Part shown: one piece after another, positions 16,252-25,615 of the stretch
Layout: every line of letters starts with the position of its first letter
Numbering within the stretch: the stretch's first letter is position 1
Assembly: GCA_023488885.1 (NCBI GenBank)
Contig: JAMDDH010000053.1
Span: forward strand, 1-42,532
DNA: 42,532 bases
Source: Thermoplasmatota archaeon
GTDB lineage: Archaea > Thermoplasmatota > Thermoplasmata > Thermoplasmatales > Thermoplasmataceae
Reading direction: 5' to 3'
Position numbers and translations under genes: made by a program
Notes under the pieces: model-generated
The model's database searches: none
Told to the model about the DNA's origin: nothing
What the model saw: the letters and a program-made list of their open reading frames with translations, nothing else

Positions 16252-17235
16252 ATGGAACCGCTTCTGCGCGGGGAGACCGACATACTGAACCCCTCGGACT
16301 ATAATTACACAGTGAGTTTCATAGGCACAACTATGGCGGTTGATTCCAGATTCTATGATTCCGTGACCAGCATAAACCTGATCGCAGAAGAACTGGGCAG
16401 GGACTTCGAGATTGTCGTTTCTCATCCCCCACCTGACGAAGCTTCCAGGGAACTCCTCAGGAAACTCAGGAAGGATTACCATAGCATTATGTTCATCGAA
16501 CACGACCTGACCGGATTTGGTCAGGGAAAACGTATTTCGTTCCAGGGTTCTTCAGGAAAATTCATTGTCCCTTTCTGTACCTCAATTATTTATCCTATCA
16601 GTTATGCTGATATCCTACATAATTTTCTTCAGTTTAAGCTTAAAAGGCTGTATTATTCCGAGCTCCCGCTGGTGAGCCGTGAAATCGTGCAAGAGGTGGG
16701 TGGATGGCGGGATCTTCTCAACGGAGAGGACATAGACCTTTACTCCAGGATTTCCACAAACTATGGTTTATTTGCCTGTCCCACAAATCTACTTGGCAGG
16801 GACGATCTGACACGGAGAAAAATACTCAGTATACGGGAAAGCGCTGAGGGAACTGAAAACAGTGTAAGGGAAAGATACCGCCTATTGAGGGATTTAATCA
16901 TATCCTGTAATCACACTTTTTCTGACATAATGGAACTCGCCAGGATACAGGGATCACCTGAAAGCAAATCCGGTTTGTGGCTTTTATTCCTTTCATTTCT
17001 CGGATCAAAATTTTCAAAAATCAAGCCCATCAGTTACAGCAGAAATAATTTTGTTATATTGATGGAATCTGTCCTGGAATCCTTAGTGCTGAGGGAGTAT
17101 TTGAAGCTTACAGGGATGAGCGGCAACGTGATTCTGCAAATAGATGAGCCATACATCCGGTTTTTAACGTCAAAAAGTACCATGTTCCAGGAGATGAAAG
17201 ATTCGCTGGCCTATTTCCTCAAGGACCAGAAATGA
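16252..17235 (+). CDS. GT2-like glycosyltransferase-fold protein
   Basis: About 327 residues from ATG 16252; TTG 16243 would add three. The first half has a GT-A-like alternation of strands and helices: YTVSFIGTTMAV as beta-1, EIVVSHPPPDE as beta-2, then EVGGWRDLLNGEDIDLYSRI, which matches the E-D acceptor motif of family 2 enzymes. The usual nucleotide-binding DxD is not obvious; VPFCTS sits where it would be expected, so activity is uncertain. The second half is helical and unmatched. The gene lies 93 nt upstream of the large surface protein, which has its own TATA box. A part in surface glycan assembly is inferred from the many GT genes in the window. Confidence 0.6.
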   Translation: MEPLLRGETDILNPSDYNYTVSFIGTTMAVDSRFYDSVTSINLIAEELGRDFEIVVSHPPPDEASRELLRKLRKDYHSIMFIEHDLTGFGQGKRISFQGSSGKFIVPFCTSIIYPISYADILHNFLQFKLKRLYYSELPLVSREIVQEVGGWRDLLNGEDIDLYSRISTNYGLFACPTNLLGRDDLTRRKILSIRESAEGTENSVRERYRLLRDLIISCNHTFSDIMELARIQGSPESKSGLWLLFLSFLGSKFSKIKPISYSRNNFVILMESVLESLVLREYLKLTGMSGNVILQIDEPYIRFLTSKSTMFQEMKDSLAYFLKDQK

Positions 17236-17286
17236 TCCAGTCTACGTTAATTGTGTATATTATTTGCTATTCTACGAGTTCTGTAT

Positions 17287-17303
17287 GATAAATATAAAAT
17301 ATT
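17287..17303 (+). promoter_or_regulatory. TATA region for surface protein gene
   Basis: An AT block (GATAAATATAAAATATT) ends about 26 nt before ATG 17329, supporting that start over a TTG at 17251. Confidence 0.5.
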
Positions 17304-17328
17304 CGGGCCGTCTATCTCGTTCCGCCAT

Positions 17329-19884
17329 ATGTCCGCAATAAGCATGCGTGTTGTGATTGTCTTAATTATCATTATCATGACTGCTTCTTATCATCCTATT
17401 TATGGAAATCTCCATTCTGGGGCTAATTCACAACACAGTGAGCCTAACAACAGTTTCAACAGTGCTTCTCCTTTGATTACAGGACAGGGGAACATCCAGA
17501 GCAGCACTCAGACCTTTTATTATGTAACATCCAACGTAACTATCCCGACTGGTTCAAAAATTGTGTTGCGGAACGAGAATATCGTGATTCAGAGTCTTGA
17601 TCTGACAACAGTAGATTTTAACGTAAGCGGCACCCTCGAGATTGAAAATTCAACCATGTCAGTCTCCGGAGCCGATTACTCTGTTTCCAGGACTGCCGAT
17701 ATATTCTCCCACAGCGGGTCTAGAATTATAATCGAAAACTCTACGCTTGACTTTCCAGGTGTGCTTAATTTCCAGAACTCTACTATTAATATTGTGAATT
17801 CCACCCTGAATTCAACTCTGACCTCATCTTCATCCCCATTCTATCAATCCCTGCTATTGACTGCAAACAATTCATACCTGAATATCTACAACAGCTCCAT
17901 CTCAGGAGTTTATAACCAGAAACATACCTTCGAGTACGTCGGCGGTTCATTCTTCTGCAATTCGCCAGAATTCAGCAAGAATGAAGTGATACCCATGTCG
18001 ATCCTCGGTTCAGAACCTGGCAATCCTGTCATCAACAGAATAACTGTATCAATAAACTACAGTGCCGGTGGTAACGAGAACTGGGATTTTCTCTGGATTT
18101 ATCTGAAAAACAATCTCATTGAAAACTACTCATTACCCTATACTAACTCATCAAGTTACGTTGAATTGAACTTCACCATCACAGGAAGCAATCTGGAGCA
18201 CAGGTTGAACTGGTTCAGCAACTCATCGAACTTCAGTCTGGTTTTACACAACGGTTATCCCAATGCAACATACCTGAACAATCTCACTGAATACCTCCAC
18301 TCAAATGATACTGTGAGCCTTTACGGGCAAAATCTATACAACATCATGCTCAACAATAGCACACTTGCATCGTACGATTCCTCCTATGGGCTCAATTATG
18401 CAAATTTATCCGATGGTCCCGGTGAATTGAATCCCTTCAAACATTCTATCGTTGCACATAACAGCACATTGTACCTTGTGGATTCGACAATTTCCAACCA
18501 GACTGGCTATTCAAGCCCATTTTTTGTTTTGAATAATTCAACAGTATTTCTTTTCAAGGTGGTGAGGTTCAATTTCTTAAGTAATGGAATCGCTGTATCC
18601 AACGTTTTGTATAACCTTTCATGCCAGGACAGCGTCAACCAGGGTAACCTACAAAAATATCAGGATTTGATAAAAAGGGTCCTTTCCAACGATACAAAAT
18701 ATGGTTTTAATGGCAACAACCAGAATATGGAGATTCTGCTCTATGACTATTTCAACTCCACACCAACTCCAGAATATAGCGGGAATTATGCACTCAACAC
18801 AGGAAATAGCCTGAATTATCTATCTATTACTCCCTTCCCGTTTCTGAGTTTGAAACAGATGAACCTTTCATACGAACTAAAAGTGCCTTATGCCGGAATA
18901 ACAATATCCCGGTTGAAACTCACAGAAAGCGGTCCATCATATGTGATTGTTAATTATTCCGGAAATTCTATTCCCATACCTGAATCAGAACTTTCAGTTA
19001 TGCTGTCAAATTCTACCTCTTCCAAGGTTTTAGGGGACTTCTTACTGTCTAATTTATCGGGGTCTAGGATGATAAACCTGACATTTACCATACCGGCCAA
19101 CTTCTCACCGGGCAATTACCGGATTACGGTCGCATTGACAACGAAAGAAATGGCAGCGTTGAATAATTCCGGGACGATCCAGCAACCCGCGTACATATAT
19201 TCTGGCACTGTTGTGAATTCAACTCCGATGAAGTATGTTTCATTCGCGGAAACCGGGCTGGGTAATGGACTCGTATGGGGTATCTCAGTTAACGGGACCT
19301 CGCATTACACCAATTCAAGCAGCCTGGGTTTTTATCTTATCAGATCTGCCAATGTAACTGTGATCGTACCTCCGGGCTATTCTGATAACATGGGTACATT
19401 CCCAGTTAATGTGTCCTCTTCTGATGACAATTATACAATAAAATTTACAAAGAAAACAGTAGAACTCACGGTATACAACCAGGGCCTGAAGCCTGGAGTG
19501 ATCTGGTATCTAACTATTGATGGAATCAAACAGATGATTAATACTACTTCTTACACATTGATTCTTCCGCCTGCGGTATATAATTATGAAATAATGGATA
19601 CGGGAAACTACCGTGTTGTTAACGGAACTGGAATAGTTAATATTTCAACTGGAAACTCGAATTTAACGGTGAAATCACTTGAGATAACTGGCATCATCAG
19701 CCTTTTGTCTCAGGGAAAAGGTTCCTATTTATTCCTGCTGGCGGTAGTCCTCTCCCCTGCTTCATTCCTCTGGTGGAGAAAACATAGCTGGCTTATCTGT
19801 TCCGACTGCAATAACACCCGAAAATCCAGAAGTGACTTATGCCCGGATTGCAGGATAACAGATGAAGTTGATTTGAACGTTTAA
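17329..19884 (+). CDS. large sequon-rich surface protein with cytosolic zinc ribbon
   Basis: 851 residues. A signal or anchor segment (MRVVIVLIIIIMTASYHPIYG, about residues 6-26) is followed by a long Asn/Ser/Thr/Tyr-rich ectodomain with dozens of N-x-S/T sequons; its repeated short strands (IIENSTL, INIVNSTL, LNIYNSSI) suggest a beta-helix-like fold. Two tandem copies of an immunoglobulin-like repeat follow: 633 to about 709 begins YVSFAETGLGNGLVWGISVNG, and about 710-790 begins TVYNQGLKPGVIWYLTIDG. This repeat type occurs in surface proteins and thermopsin-like proteins of Thermoplasmata. A membrane helix (about 797-815) comes next, and the inside tail carries Cys824, Cys827, Cys838 and Cys841 in a zinc-ribbon spacing. 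It is likely an S-layer-associated or adhesin-like protein; function is unproven. Confidence 0.75.
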   Translation: MSAISMRVVIVLIIIIMTASYHPIYGNLHSGANSQHSEPNNSFNSASPLITGQGNIQSSTQTFYYVTSNVTIPTGSKIVLRNENIVIQSLDLTTVDFNVSGTLEIENSTMSVSGADYSVSRTADIFSHSGSRIIIENSTLDFPGVLNFQNSTINIVNSTLNSTLTSSSSPFYQSLLLTANNSYLNIYNSSISGVYNQKHTFEYVGGSFFCNSPEFSKNEVIPMSILGSEPGNPVINRITVSINYSAGGNENWDFLWIYLKNNLIENYSLPYTNSSSYVELNFTITGSNLEHRLNWFSNSSNFSLVLHNGYPNATYLNNLTEYLHSNDTVSLYGQNLYNIMLNNSTLASYDSSYGLNYANLSDGPGELNPFKHSIVAHNSTLYLVDSTISNQTGYSSPFFVLNNSTVFLFKVVRFNFLSNGIAVSNVLYNLSCQDSVNQGNLQKYQDLIKRVLSNDTKYGFNGNNQNMEILLYDYFNSTPTPEYSGNYALNTGNSLNYLSITPFPFLSLKQMNLSYELKVPYAGITISRLKLTESGPSYVIVNYSGNSIPIPESELSVMLSNSTSSKVLGDFLLSNLSGSRMINLTFTIPANFSPGNYRITVALTTKEMAALNNSGTIQQPAYIYSGTVVNSTPMKYVSFAETGLGNGLVWGISVNGTSHYTNSSSLGFYLIRSANVTVIVPPGYSDNMGTFPVNVSSSDDNYTIKFTKKTVELTVYNQGLKPGVIWYLTIDGIKQMINTTSYTLILPPAVYNYEIMDTGNYRVVNGTGIVNISTGNSNLTVKSLEITGIISLLSQGKGSYLFLLAVVLSPASFLWWRKHSWLICSDCNNTRKSRSDLCPDCRITDEVDLNV

Positions 19885-19953
19885 CACTGAAGAAATCCGT
19901 GCAGAACAGGAAGACTCCGTTTATGCCAACAAATTCTAGGTGTTTAACGCATT

Positions 19954-19965
19954 ATGATATATCAT
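19954..19965. promoter_or_regulatory. 12-bp palindrome upstream of thiamine-binding gene
   Basis: ATGATATATCAT is a perfect palindrome about 60 bp before the TATA box (AATATTTAAT, 20023-20032) of the gene at 20057. It could be an operator. No THI-type riboswitch motif is visible nearby. Confidence 0.3.
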
Positions 19966-20056
19966 GCAATAATCATCACGATCTGCGCTGCAACCGAACT
20001 TTTGATTTGTCTTGCGGAGGCTAATATTTAATTATGGGAGTCTCGCTATTGGGATC

Positions 20057-20353
20057 ATGATAGTTGCTGATGTTACCTTCTACCCGATCGGTGAAGGTGT
20101 TTCCGCTGGAAAGGCAATAAAGGATGCAATTACAAAGCTGAAAGAATCCGGATTGAGGTGTTATCCAAACAGCATGGCAACAGTGATTGAAGCAAAGAAT
20201 TTGCTTTCGTTATTTTCCGCAATATCCGACGCTGAAAACTTCCTGGTTTCCCGAGGGTTCAAACGTGTGGAAACCATAATCAAGATAGACCACAGAATTG
20301 ACATTGAAAACACCGTGGAAAGAAAATTAAGAGTTATTGGAGAGATTTCCTGA
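20057..20353 (+). CDS. MTH1187-family thiamine-binding protein
   Basis: 98 residues from ATG 20057, placed by the TATA box 29 nt upstream; the longer TTG form at 20012 would read through it. The ferredoxin-like fold is shown by MIVADVTFYPIGEGVSAGKAIKDAITKLKESGL, the strand CYPNSMATVIEA, and the last strand RVETIIKIDHR. The MTH1187/YkoF (UPF0045) family binds thiamine or related pyrimidines in the cytoplasm and is often near thiamine genes, though none is seen here. It lies 18 nt upstream of gmhB on the same strand, with the gmhB ribosome site in a palindrome between them, so cotranscription is likely. Confidence 0.8.
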   Translation: MIVADVTFYPIGEGVSAGKAIKDAITKLKESGLRCYPNSMATVIEAKNLLSLFSAISDAENFLVSRGFKRVETIIKIDHRIDIENTVERKLRVIGEIS

Positions 20354-20368
20354 ACTCTCCGGAGAGTT
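20353..20368 (+). promoter_or_regulatory. 16-bp palindrome covering the gmhB ribosome site
   Basis: AACTCTCCGGAGAGTT is a perfect palindrome that begins on the last base of the upstream stop codon and ends 3 nt before ATG 20372. It contains GGAGAG (20361-20366), the Shine-Dalgarno sequence. In RNA it can form a 6-bp stem with CCGG as loop, hiding that site. Confidence 0.5.
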
Positions 20369-20371
20369 TGC

Positions 20372-20818
20372 ATGAAAAAACCTGCACTTTTTATAGACAG
20401 GGATGGAACAATTAACCAGGACTGCCCTTACTGTAAAGATCCGGAGGATCTCCACGTGTACACTGACGCAGTCGATATTATTTCAAAATACGCCTCAAAA
20501 GGCTTTTTAATCATAATCATCACCAACCAGTCTGGAGTAAACCGCGGATATTTTAATGTTAAAGAACTGCAGGAATTCAATTCCGCACTAATACGAAAAG
20601 TGGCACAGATGGGTGGAAGAATTGATGACATCTTTTACTGCCCCCATACTCCTGAAGAGAAATGCGAATGCAGGAAACCGGAAACCGGCCTCATAAAGCA
20701 GGCCACAGAAAAGTATGAAATTGATATGGAGAACTCCGTTATGGTAGGGGATAGGGACGATATGGACGGAGAGCTTGCGCGACGACTGGGGATTAATTTT
20801 ATTCTCCTTCGGCACTGA
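20372..20818 (+). CDS. gmhB: D,D-heptose 1,7-bisphosphate 7-phosphatase
   Basis: 148 residues. HAD motif I is FIDRDGTIN (residues 7-15), motif II is IITNQSGVNRG, and motif IV is VMVGDRDDMDGELA. The GmhB-specific zinc site FYCPHTPEEKCECRKP (Cys-x-His ... Cys-x-Cys) is complete, and RKP provides motif III basic residues. GmhB removes the C7 phosphate from D-glycero-D-manno-heptose 1,7-bisphosphate, the product of HddA. It is slightly short compared with the usual 170-190 residues because it ends soon after motif IV. It may be cotranscribed with the thiamine-binding gene; a terminator-like hairpin lies 13 nt after the stop. Histidinol phosphatase is the alternative, but hddA and gmhA in the window favour heptose. 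Confidence 0.85.
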   Translation: MKKPALFIDRDGTINQDCPYCKDPEDLHVYTDAVDIISKYASKGFLIIIITNQSGVNRGYFNVKELQEFNSALIRKVAQMGGRIDDIFYCPHTPEEKCECRKPETGLIKQATEKYEIDMENSVMVGDRDDMDGELARRLGINFILLRH

Positions 20819-20830
20819 ATTTCACACCGA

Positions 20831-20858
20831 CGGAACTAATTCCGGTATGGTACTTTTT
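20831..20858 (+). terminator. hairpin plus T-run after gmhB
   Basis: CGGAA-CTAA-TTCCG (20831-20844) is followed by a CTTTTTT run (about 20852-20858), consistent with transcription termination. Confidence 0.5.
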
Positions 20859-20933
20859 TCCCCGCCGAATCCAACCAGCATGATTTTTAGCAATTGAAAT
20901 ATGCTTAACTATAGAATGATTTACTACTGAAGC

Positions 20934-20942
20934 ATTTAAATA
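20934..20942 (+). promoter_or_regulatory. TATA box for MFS exporter
   Basis: ATTTAAATA is centred 29 nt before ATG 20967. Inverted ATGCTT (20901-20906) and AAGCAT (20930-20935, touching the TATA box) could mark a MarR site. Confidence 0.45.
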
Positions 20943-20966
20943 AAATTGAGATATTTACCGCAGACA

Positions 20967-22796
20967 ATGGTAGCATACAAATGGGTAGCATTATCCAACA
21001 CAACAATTGGTATGTTGATGGCTGCAGTTAACGGCACCATCACTCTTATCTCACTTCCGGCCATATTCAAAGGAATACAGATAAACGTTTTTCAGGCAGG
21101 GTCTTTCGTCTATCTTCTCTGGATACTCATGGGTTTCAACATAGTTACTGCCACTCTACTTGTTACGTTTGGAAGGCTATCAGACATATACGGCAGGGTA
21201 AGACTATTCAATATTGGTTTCGCAATTTTTACTGCAGGATCTGTGATGCTTTTTCTGACACCTGGAACCGGCGATTTCGCCGCCTCACTGCTAATCTTAT
21301 TTCGTATAATTCAGGGAATAGGGGCAGCATTTATTTACTCCAATAGTGCTGCGATATTAACTGATGCGTTTCCCGTGGAAGAGAGAGGCAAGGCACTTGG
21401 CATCAACCAGGTAGCTGCACTTGCCGGATCGTTCCTCGGGCTTGTCCTTGGTGGAATCCTGTCTGTTTATAACTGGAGATATGTTTTTCTTGTCAGTGTT
21501 CCAGTCGGAGTTGTAGGAACTGTCTGGAGTTTCCTGAAGCTAAAGGAATCGGCATTAACTTCCGAGAATCAGAAAATAGACTATATAGGTAATATTACAT
21601 TTGGCGGAGGCCTTACCCTGGTTCTTGTGGCCGTAACTTACGGACTTCTCCCGTATGGAAACAGCAATTCAGGATGGAGCAACCCATTGGTGATAGCCGG
21701 AATGATTGCTGGGATTTCACTCCTCGTGGCGTTTCCCTTCGTAGAGAGAATAGTAAGCCAGCCTATGTTCAGAATGGAGTTATTTCGCATACGCGCATTT
21801 GCAGCAGGAAATCTGGCTTCATTACTCTCTGCTGTCGGGAGAGGCGGAGTAATGCTCATGCTTATTATACTTCTTCAGGGCATCTGGCTGCCTTTGCATG
21901 GTTACTCATATTCATCGACGCCTTTCTGGGCTGGCATATACATGATTCCCATGACCCTCGGTTTCATGGTCATGGGGCCTTTATCCGGAACACTCTCTGA
22001 TAAACACGGCGCCAGGGTTTTATCCACTGCGGGAATGGTGATCACAGGGGTATCATTCTTCATTCTCACTACTTTCAGTTATAATTTCGGGTACATACCG
22101 TTCGCCATAGTTTTATTTATGATGGGTGCGGGGAACGGCATGTTTGCCGCGCCTAACACAGCTGCAATAATGAATTCTGTACCTGCTGAATACAGGGGCG
22201 CAGCTTCCGGAATGATGACTACTCTCAGAAACGCGGGAATGACTGTCAGCCTTGGACTATTCTTTACGATAATCATCTTTACTCTGCAGCAGAATCTTCC
22301 ATCTGCGTTTAACGCAGAACTCTCAATACTGAAAATTTCGTTTCTCAACCAGATTTTCGATTCAACTCCACCGACTGTTGCAATATTCTCAGCTTTCCTT
22401 GGCATAAACCCCGTATCTTCCATACTTGCCGGCCTGCCGTCATCTCTTGTCTCGCGGATACCCCCTGCTGCACTTATCACAATACAAAGCAGAACATGGT
22501 TCCCCACTACTCTGGCTCCTGTTTTCATGGGTTCCCTCAAGGTTGCTTTCTATGCGGGAATGATCCTTTCATTTGTTGCCGCTTTTATTTCTATGCTCAG
22601 GGGAGGGAGGTACATCGACAGTGGCGCACTTTATGTTGCCAAAATAGGTGAAAAGACAAGTGATCTTTTATCTACCAGTAATGATGCGAGTACTGCTGAG
22701 AATTCAATGTACCACGATATGGGTGATACAAAAAATAGCCCAGTGATTTCAAGCCAGCATAATGCCAATTCCAGCACAAGGGATGAAGAGAAATGA
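20967..22796 (+). CDS. MFS multidrug exporter, DHA2 (14-TM) type
   Basis: About 609 residues with about 14 hydrophobic helices. MFS motif A is [11 protein letters not shown] in the loop after TM2. [36 protein letters not shown] is the typical TM4-TM5 region, and [25 protein letters not shown] matches motif C of drug/H+ antiporters. DHA2 proteins expel drugs, dyes or organic ions using the proton gradient. It begins at ATG 20967, favoured by TATA spacing over TTG 20946. The cytosolic C-tail is Ser/Asn-rich. It overlaps the MarR gene by 4 nt (ATGA), so both are in one operon and regulation by that MarR protein is likely. Substrate unknown. Confidence 0.9.
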   Translation: MVAYKWVALSNTTIGMLMAAVNGTITLISLPAIFKGIQINVFQAGSFVYLLWILMGFNIVTATLLVTFGRLSDIYGRVRLFNIGFAIFTAGSVMLFLTPGTGDFAASLLILFRIIQGIGAAFIYSNSAAILTDAFPVEERGKALGINQVAALAGSFLGLVLGGILSVYNWRYVFLVSVPVGVVGTVWSFLKLKESALTSENQKIDYIGNITFGGGLTLVLVAVTYGLLPYGNSNSGWSNPLVIAGMIAGISLLVAFPFVERIVSQPMFRMELFRIRAFAAGNLASLLSAVGRGGVMLMLIILLQGIWLPLHGYSYSSTPFWAGIYMIPMTLGFMVMGPLSGTLSDKHGARVLSTAGMVITGVSFFILTTFSYNFGYIPFAIVLFMMGAGNGMFAAPNTAAIMNSVPAEYRGAASGMMTTLRNAGMTVSLGLFFTIIIFTLQQNLPSAFNAELSILKISFLNQIFDSTPPTVAIFSAFLGINPVSSILAGLPSSLVSRIPPAALITIQSRTWFPTTLAPVFMGSLKVAFYAGMILSFVAAFISMLRGGRYIDSGALYVAKIGEKTSDLLSTSNDASTAENSMYHDMGDTKNSPVISSQHNANSSTRDEEK

Positions 22797-23251
22797 GCGG
22801 TACGCAGAAAGAGACGAGCTTTGAGATATGGAGACTGGTGACTTCAATATATAAAATATGGCACAGACAGGTAGAAAAAAAACTTATGGCTGAGGGAATG
22901 TCAATCATGGAATTCAGGATGCTAAAGTCCCTGAATGAAAAAGGGCCACAACCGATGGTAAAATTGGCCGAGGCAAACATGATCTCACAGGGATGGGTTA
23001 CAAACCTCATTGATCGTCTGGAGGAGAAAGGATATGCGCAAAGAATCAGGGATCAGCAGGACCGGAGAGTGATCAAGATATCATCAACAGGAGAGGGATC
23101 CAGTTTTTACAAGGCCATCAAGGAGGTTCACGAGAGATTCATAATGCAAACATTAAAATTCATGGATGAAAAAGAATGTAAGGGGTTAATTGAGACATTA
23201 CACAAGATCGAGGATCAGCTGATTACGGTATTTAATGAAATTAATGACTAG
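22793..23251 (+). CDS. MarR-family transcriptional regulator
   Basis: 152 residues. The MarR winged-helix core reads [63 protein letters not shown] (helix, recognition helix, then the Asp-Arg-Arg wing, about residues 39-100), with N- and C-terminal helices for dimerisation. It probably represses the MFS exporter operon it belongs to and is released by ligands or substrates of the pump. The start overlaps the MFS stop by 4 nt, indicating translational coupling. Confidence 0.9.
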   Translation: MSGTQKETSFEIWRLVTSIYKIWHRQVEKKLMAEGMSIMEFRMLKSLNEKGPQPMVKLAEANMISQGWVTNLIDRLEEKGYAQRIRDQQDRRVIKISSTGEGSSFYKAIKEVHERFIMQTLKFMDEKECKGLIETLHKIEDQLITVFNEIND

Positions 23252-23352
23252 GCTGTCAGATAAGCCTTCTCTTCCCGACACACTACCACATACTATCTGG
23301 TAAACCTTTTCAGGCATAATGTTTAATCCACGAATTTGGATATGGTGCGGAA

Positions 23353-24918
23353 GTGTTTGCACAGAGGTCCCCGATCATAATTATTCAGAACGTAATTGGG
23401 GCAATATTTGGATATGTTGGGCTATTCTTCATTCTCAGGTATGTTGGAAGCAGTGCCTGGGGATTTGTGGCATTCGGTATCGGTTTTGTTGGAATCCTCT
23501 CCCTATTCGGGGATCTCGGTTTCTCGACTGCCCACACAATCAAGATATCGGAAGGGGAAGATTTGGGGGTATGCAATGGGACATTTCTTTTCATTAAGTT
23601 GATACTTGGGGGACTTTTTGTCGGTTTAGTCCTAGGATCATTGCAATTGTGGACTGTGGTCTTACATCGTGGTTTCGAATCTCCTGTTGAATACTGGATC
23701 ATACTTTCACTAATTCCATATTTCTTTTTCCAGAATTTCATTGGGTTCACTACAACATATTTCAGGGCAACCCTGAAATCAATGAGAGCATCTATCCCTC
23801 CACTGATAGAGGCAATGGTGCGCAATTCCCTTTTCATTTCTCTGGGAATCGTAATGTACCTTCATTTACCATTCATAAATCAATATTATGCCACCCTGGT
23901 TATTTCATCAACATACAGTTTTTCCTATACCGTTTATTTTCTTGTATCCGTTTTTCTCGGTAGACCGTGGAATGTAAAACGCCCGACCAGAAGAATGTTA
24001 AAGTCGTATTCTACACTTGCCCTGCCATTGATGTTTGTGGCATCGGTATCTGTTATCAGTGGAAACATAGATAAGGTGTTTATCCAGTTCTTCTGGCATG
24101 CGAATCCCACTGGAGCTTTCTTTACCAGCCAGCAGATTTCATCCCTGATAATAACACTGGGTTCATCGCTGACCGTATTCTTTCTCCCTCTTCTTATCAG
24201 ATACGAGAAGAATCACGGCAAAGACGTTCACAATAAATCAGTTTTTGAATTTGAGAGGTTGAGTTCCCTTTACATATTGCCTTTTGTAGTTGCAATGGCC
24301 ATACTTTCACCTTACGTACTTAACATCTTCAGCGCTGCATATCTTCCGTATGGGCTGATGCTAAGCCTGCTCTCCCTTAGGGCATATTTAGGCGTCATAA
24401 ATGCCCCATATATCTCCTCCATAGTGAGTCGGTCAAGAACAAAGTTAATTGCCACTATTGATACAGTCATGATTTTTCTCAACATTGCCCTGATCTCAGT
24501 TTTTGTTCCCCCTTCGGTATTAGGGCATTCTTTCCTGTCATTGGGGGCGAATGGAGCAGCAGTCTCTATACTATTGGTCACAACGGTTTCTTCTGTAATT
24601 TACAGAATTGTCGTCATGAAGATGGAGGGTATTTCTGTTAATTTGGGTATTATCAGGCACGCAGTTCCTGCCGCTATGCAATCCCTGATGATTGTCCTGG
24701 TTATGCAATTCGTGATCCCTAAGAGCTTCATTGTGCTGGTGGGGTTGACCCTGTTGTCTTTCGCTGTCTATTTTGCCGTCGCAATCGCAATCCACGAGAC
24801 AACTCCCGGCACACTTCTGGAAATATTGAAGAATTTCAGTCCATCTGCCCTGGCACAAAGATTTAAAGATGAGGGAACGGAAACTGAGGATCACATGACT
24901 GACTTCGGTAGACCGTAA
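23353..24918 (+). CDS. Wzx-like polysaccharide or lipid-linked oligosaccharide flippase
   Basis: 521 residues, about 12-14 hydrophobic helices, in the MOP/PST (RfbX) pattern. The N-terminus is QNVIGAIFGYVGLFFILRYVGSSAWGFVAFG, then FGDLGFSTAHTIKISEGEDLG in a short loop, as in Wzx flippases, with charged residues in membrane segments. It would move lipid-linked glycans across the membrane for protein glycosylation or surface polymers, fitting the GT genes nearby. GTG 23353 follows the TATA-like GTTTAATC at about 28 nt. It is transcribed in the direction of the PH-zinc-ribbon gene 36 nt downstream, possibly the same operon. The lipid carrier and glycan are unknown. Confidence 0.8.
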   Translation: MFAQRSPIIIIQNVIGAIFGYVGLFFILRYVGSSAWGFVAFGIGFVGILSLFGDLGFSTAHTIKISEGEDLGVCNGTFLFIKLILGGLFVGLVLGSLQLWTVVLHRGFESPVEYWIILSLIPYFFFQNFIGFTTTYFRATLKSMRASIPPLIEAMVRNSLFISLGIVMYLHLPFINQYYATLVISSTYSFSYTVYFLVSVFLGRPWNVKRPTRRMLKSYSTLALPLMFVASVSVISGNIDKVFIQFFWHANPTGAFFTSQQISSLIITLGSSLTVFFLPLLIRYEKNHGKDVHNKSVFEFERLSSLYILPFVVAMAILSPYVLNIFSAAYLPYGLMLSLLSLRAYLGVINAPYISSIVSRSRTKLIATIDTVMIFLNIALISVFVPPSVLGHSFLSLGANGAAVSILLVTTVSSVIYRIVVMKMEGISVNLGIIRHAVPAAMQSLMIVLVMQFVIPKSFIVLVGLTLLSFAVYFAVAIAIHETTPGTLLEILKNFSPSALAQRFKDEGTETEDHMTDFGRP

Positions 24919-24954
24919 AAAAGGTTATTACTTCTATTTCAATGCATTCCTGTT

Positions 24955-25599
24955 ATGCCAATCTATGAAGTGGATGAGCACGAACTGATGAAAGAAGACT
25001 CCACGCTGGTAGAAGGAGACGCTGAGATTCAGGACGGGACACTATATCTCACAGACAAGAGGCTCATTTACGAAAAAAAAGGGGCGAGAAGCATCCTGAG
25101 GGCTGCACCTGCTAAGACTTACATGGATGTCAGGCTGTATGATCTGAAAAATATTTCCGCTGCAGTCCCAATGCTGAGAATTTTCACCAGGAGATTTCTC
25201 ACTGTAGAATTTGAACTGGATGGGCAGTTAAAAAAATATGATTTCGTTCTGAGTGATCCAAAAAAATGGAATGACGAGATCATGAGATGGGTCAGCGATG
25301 CCAGAAGACACAAAGAGGATGATGACAGGCGAAGGGCCGATGAACAGCACAAGAAAGAGGTGGAACTCGCAAGGGCAAAATCCTCAAAGGTGCATGTTGG
25401 AATGGCTTATTTCGAGGCTACAGGCAAGAAGAATGCCAAGGGCAAACCAAAAAATATAGAAGTTGAGGACAAAAACCAGTATCTCCCACACGAGGATCCG
25501 GCATTGAGCCCGAAACACATAGCGTATTTATGCGATAGTTGTGGGTCGGAGTTAACTCCTGCAATGAAATTCTGCCCCAATTGCGGAAAGAAAGTGTAA
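24955..25599 (+). CDS. PH/GRAM-like domain protein with C-terminal zinc ribbon
   Basis: 214 residues. The first about 120 form a PH-like beta domain (GDAEIQDGTLYLTDKRLIYEKKG is typical of GRAM and bacterial PH folds: strand, turn, then TDKRLIY). A charged helix follows (about residues 120-145, rich in Lys, Glu, Arg and Asp), and the final 26 residues hold a zinc ribbon with Cys-x2-Cys at CDSC and CPNC. PH-like domains in prokaryotes bind lipids or proteins; the ribbon suggests assembly or nucleic-acid contact. Function is not known. It follows the flippase closely on the same strand, which weakly suggests membrane or envelope work. Confidence 0.7.
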   Translation: MPIYEVDEHELMKEDSTLVEGDAEIQDGTLYLTDKRLIYEKKGARSILRAAPAKTYMDVRLYDLKNISAAVPMLRIFTRRFLTVEFELDGQLKKYDFVLSDPKKWNDEIMRWVSDARRHKEDDDRRRADEQHKKEVELARAKSSKVHVGMAYFEATGKKNAKGKPKNIEVEDKNQYLPHEDPALSPKHIAYLCDSCGSELTPAMKFCPNCGKKV

Positions 25600-25615
25600 G
25601 ATTCCAGGTCTGTGG

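Noticed and set aside
19885-20056. Possible TPP (THI) riboswitch before the thiamine-binding gene
   Set aside because: The conserved THI core words were not found; the gene appears leaderless.
22079-22540. 153-codon minus-strand frame inside the MFS gene
   Set aside because: Antisense shadow; the plus strand has all MFS motifs.
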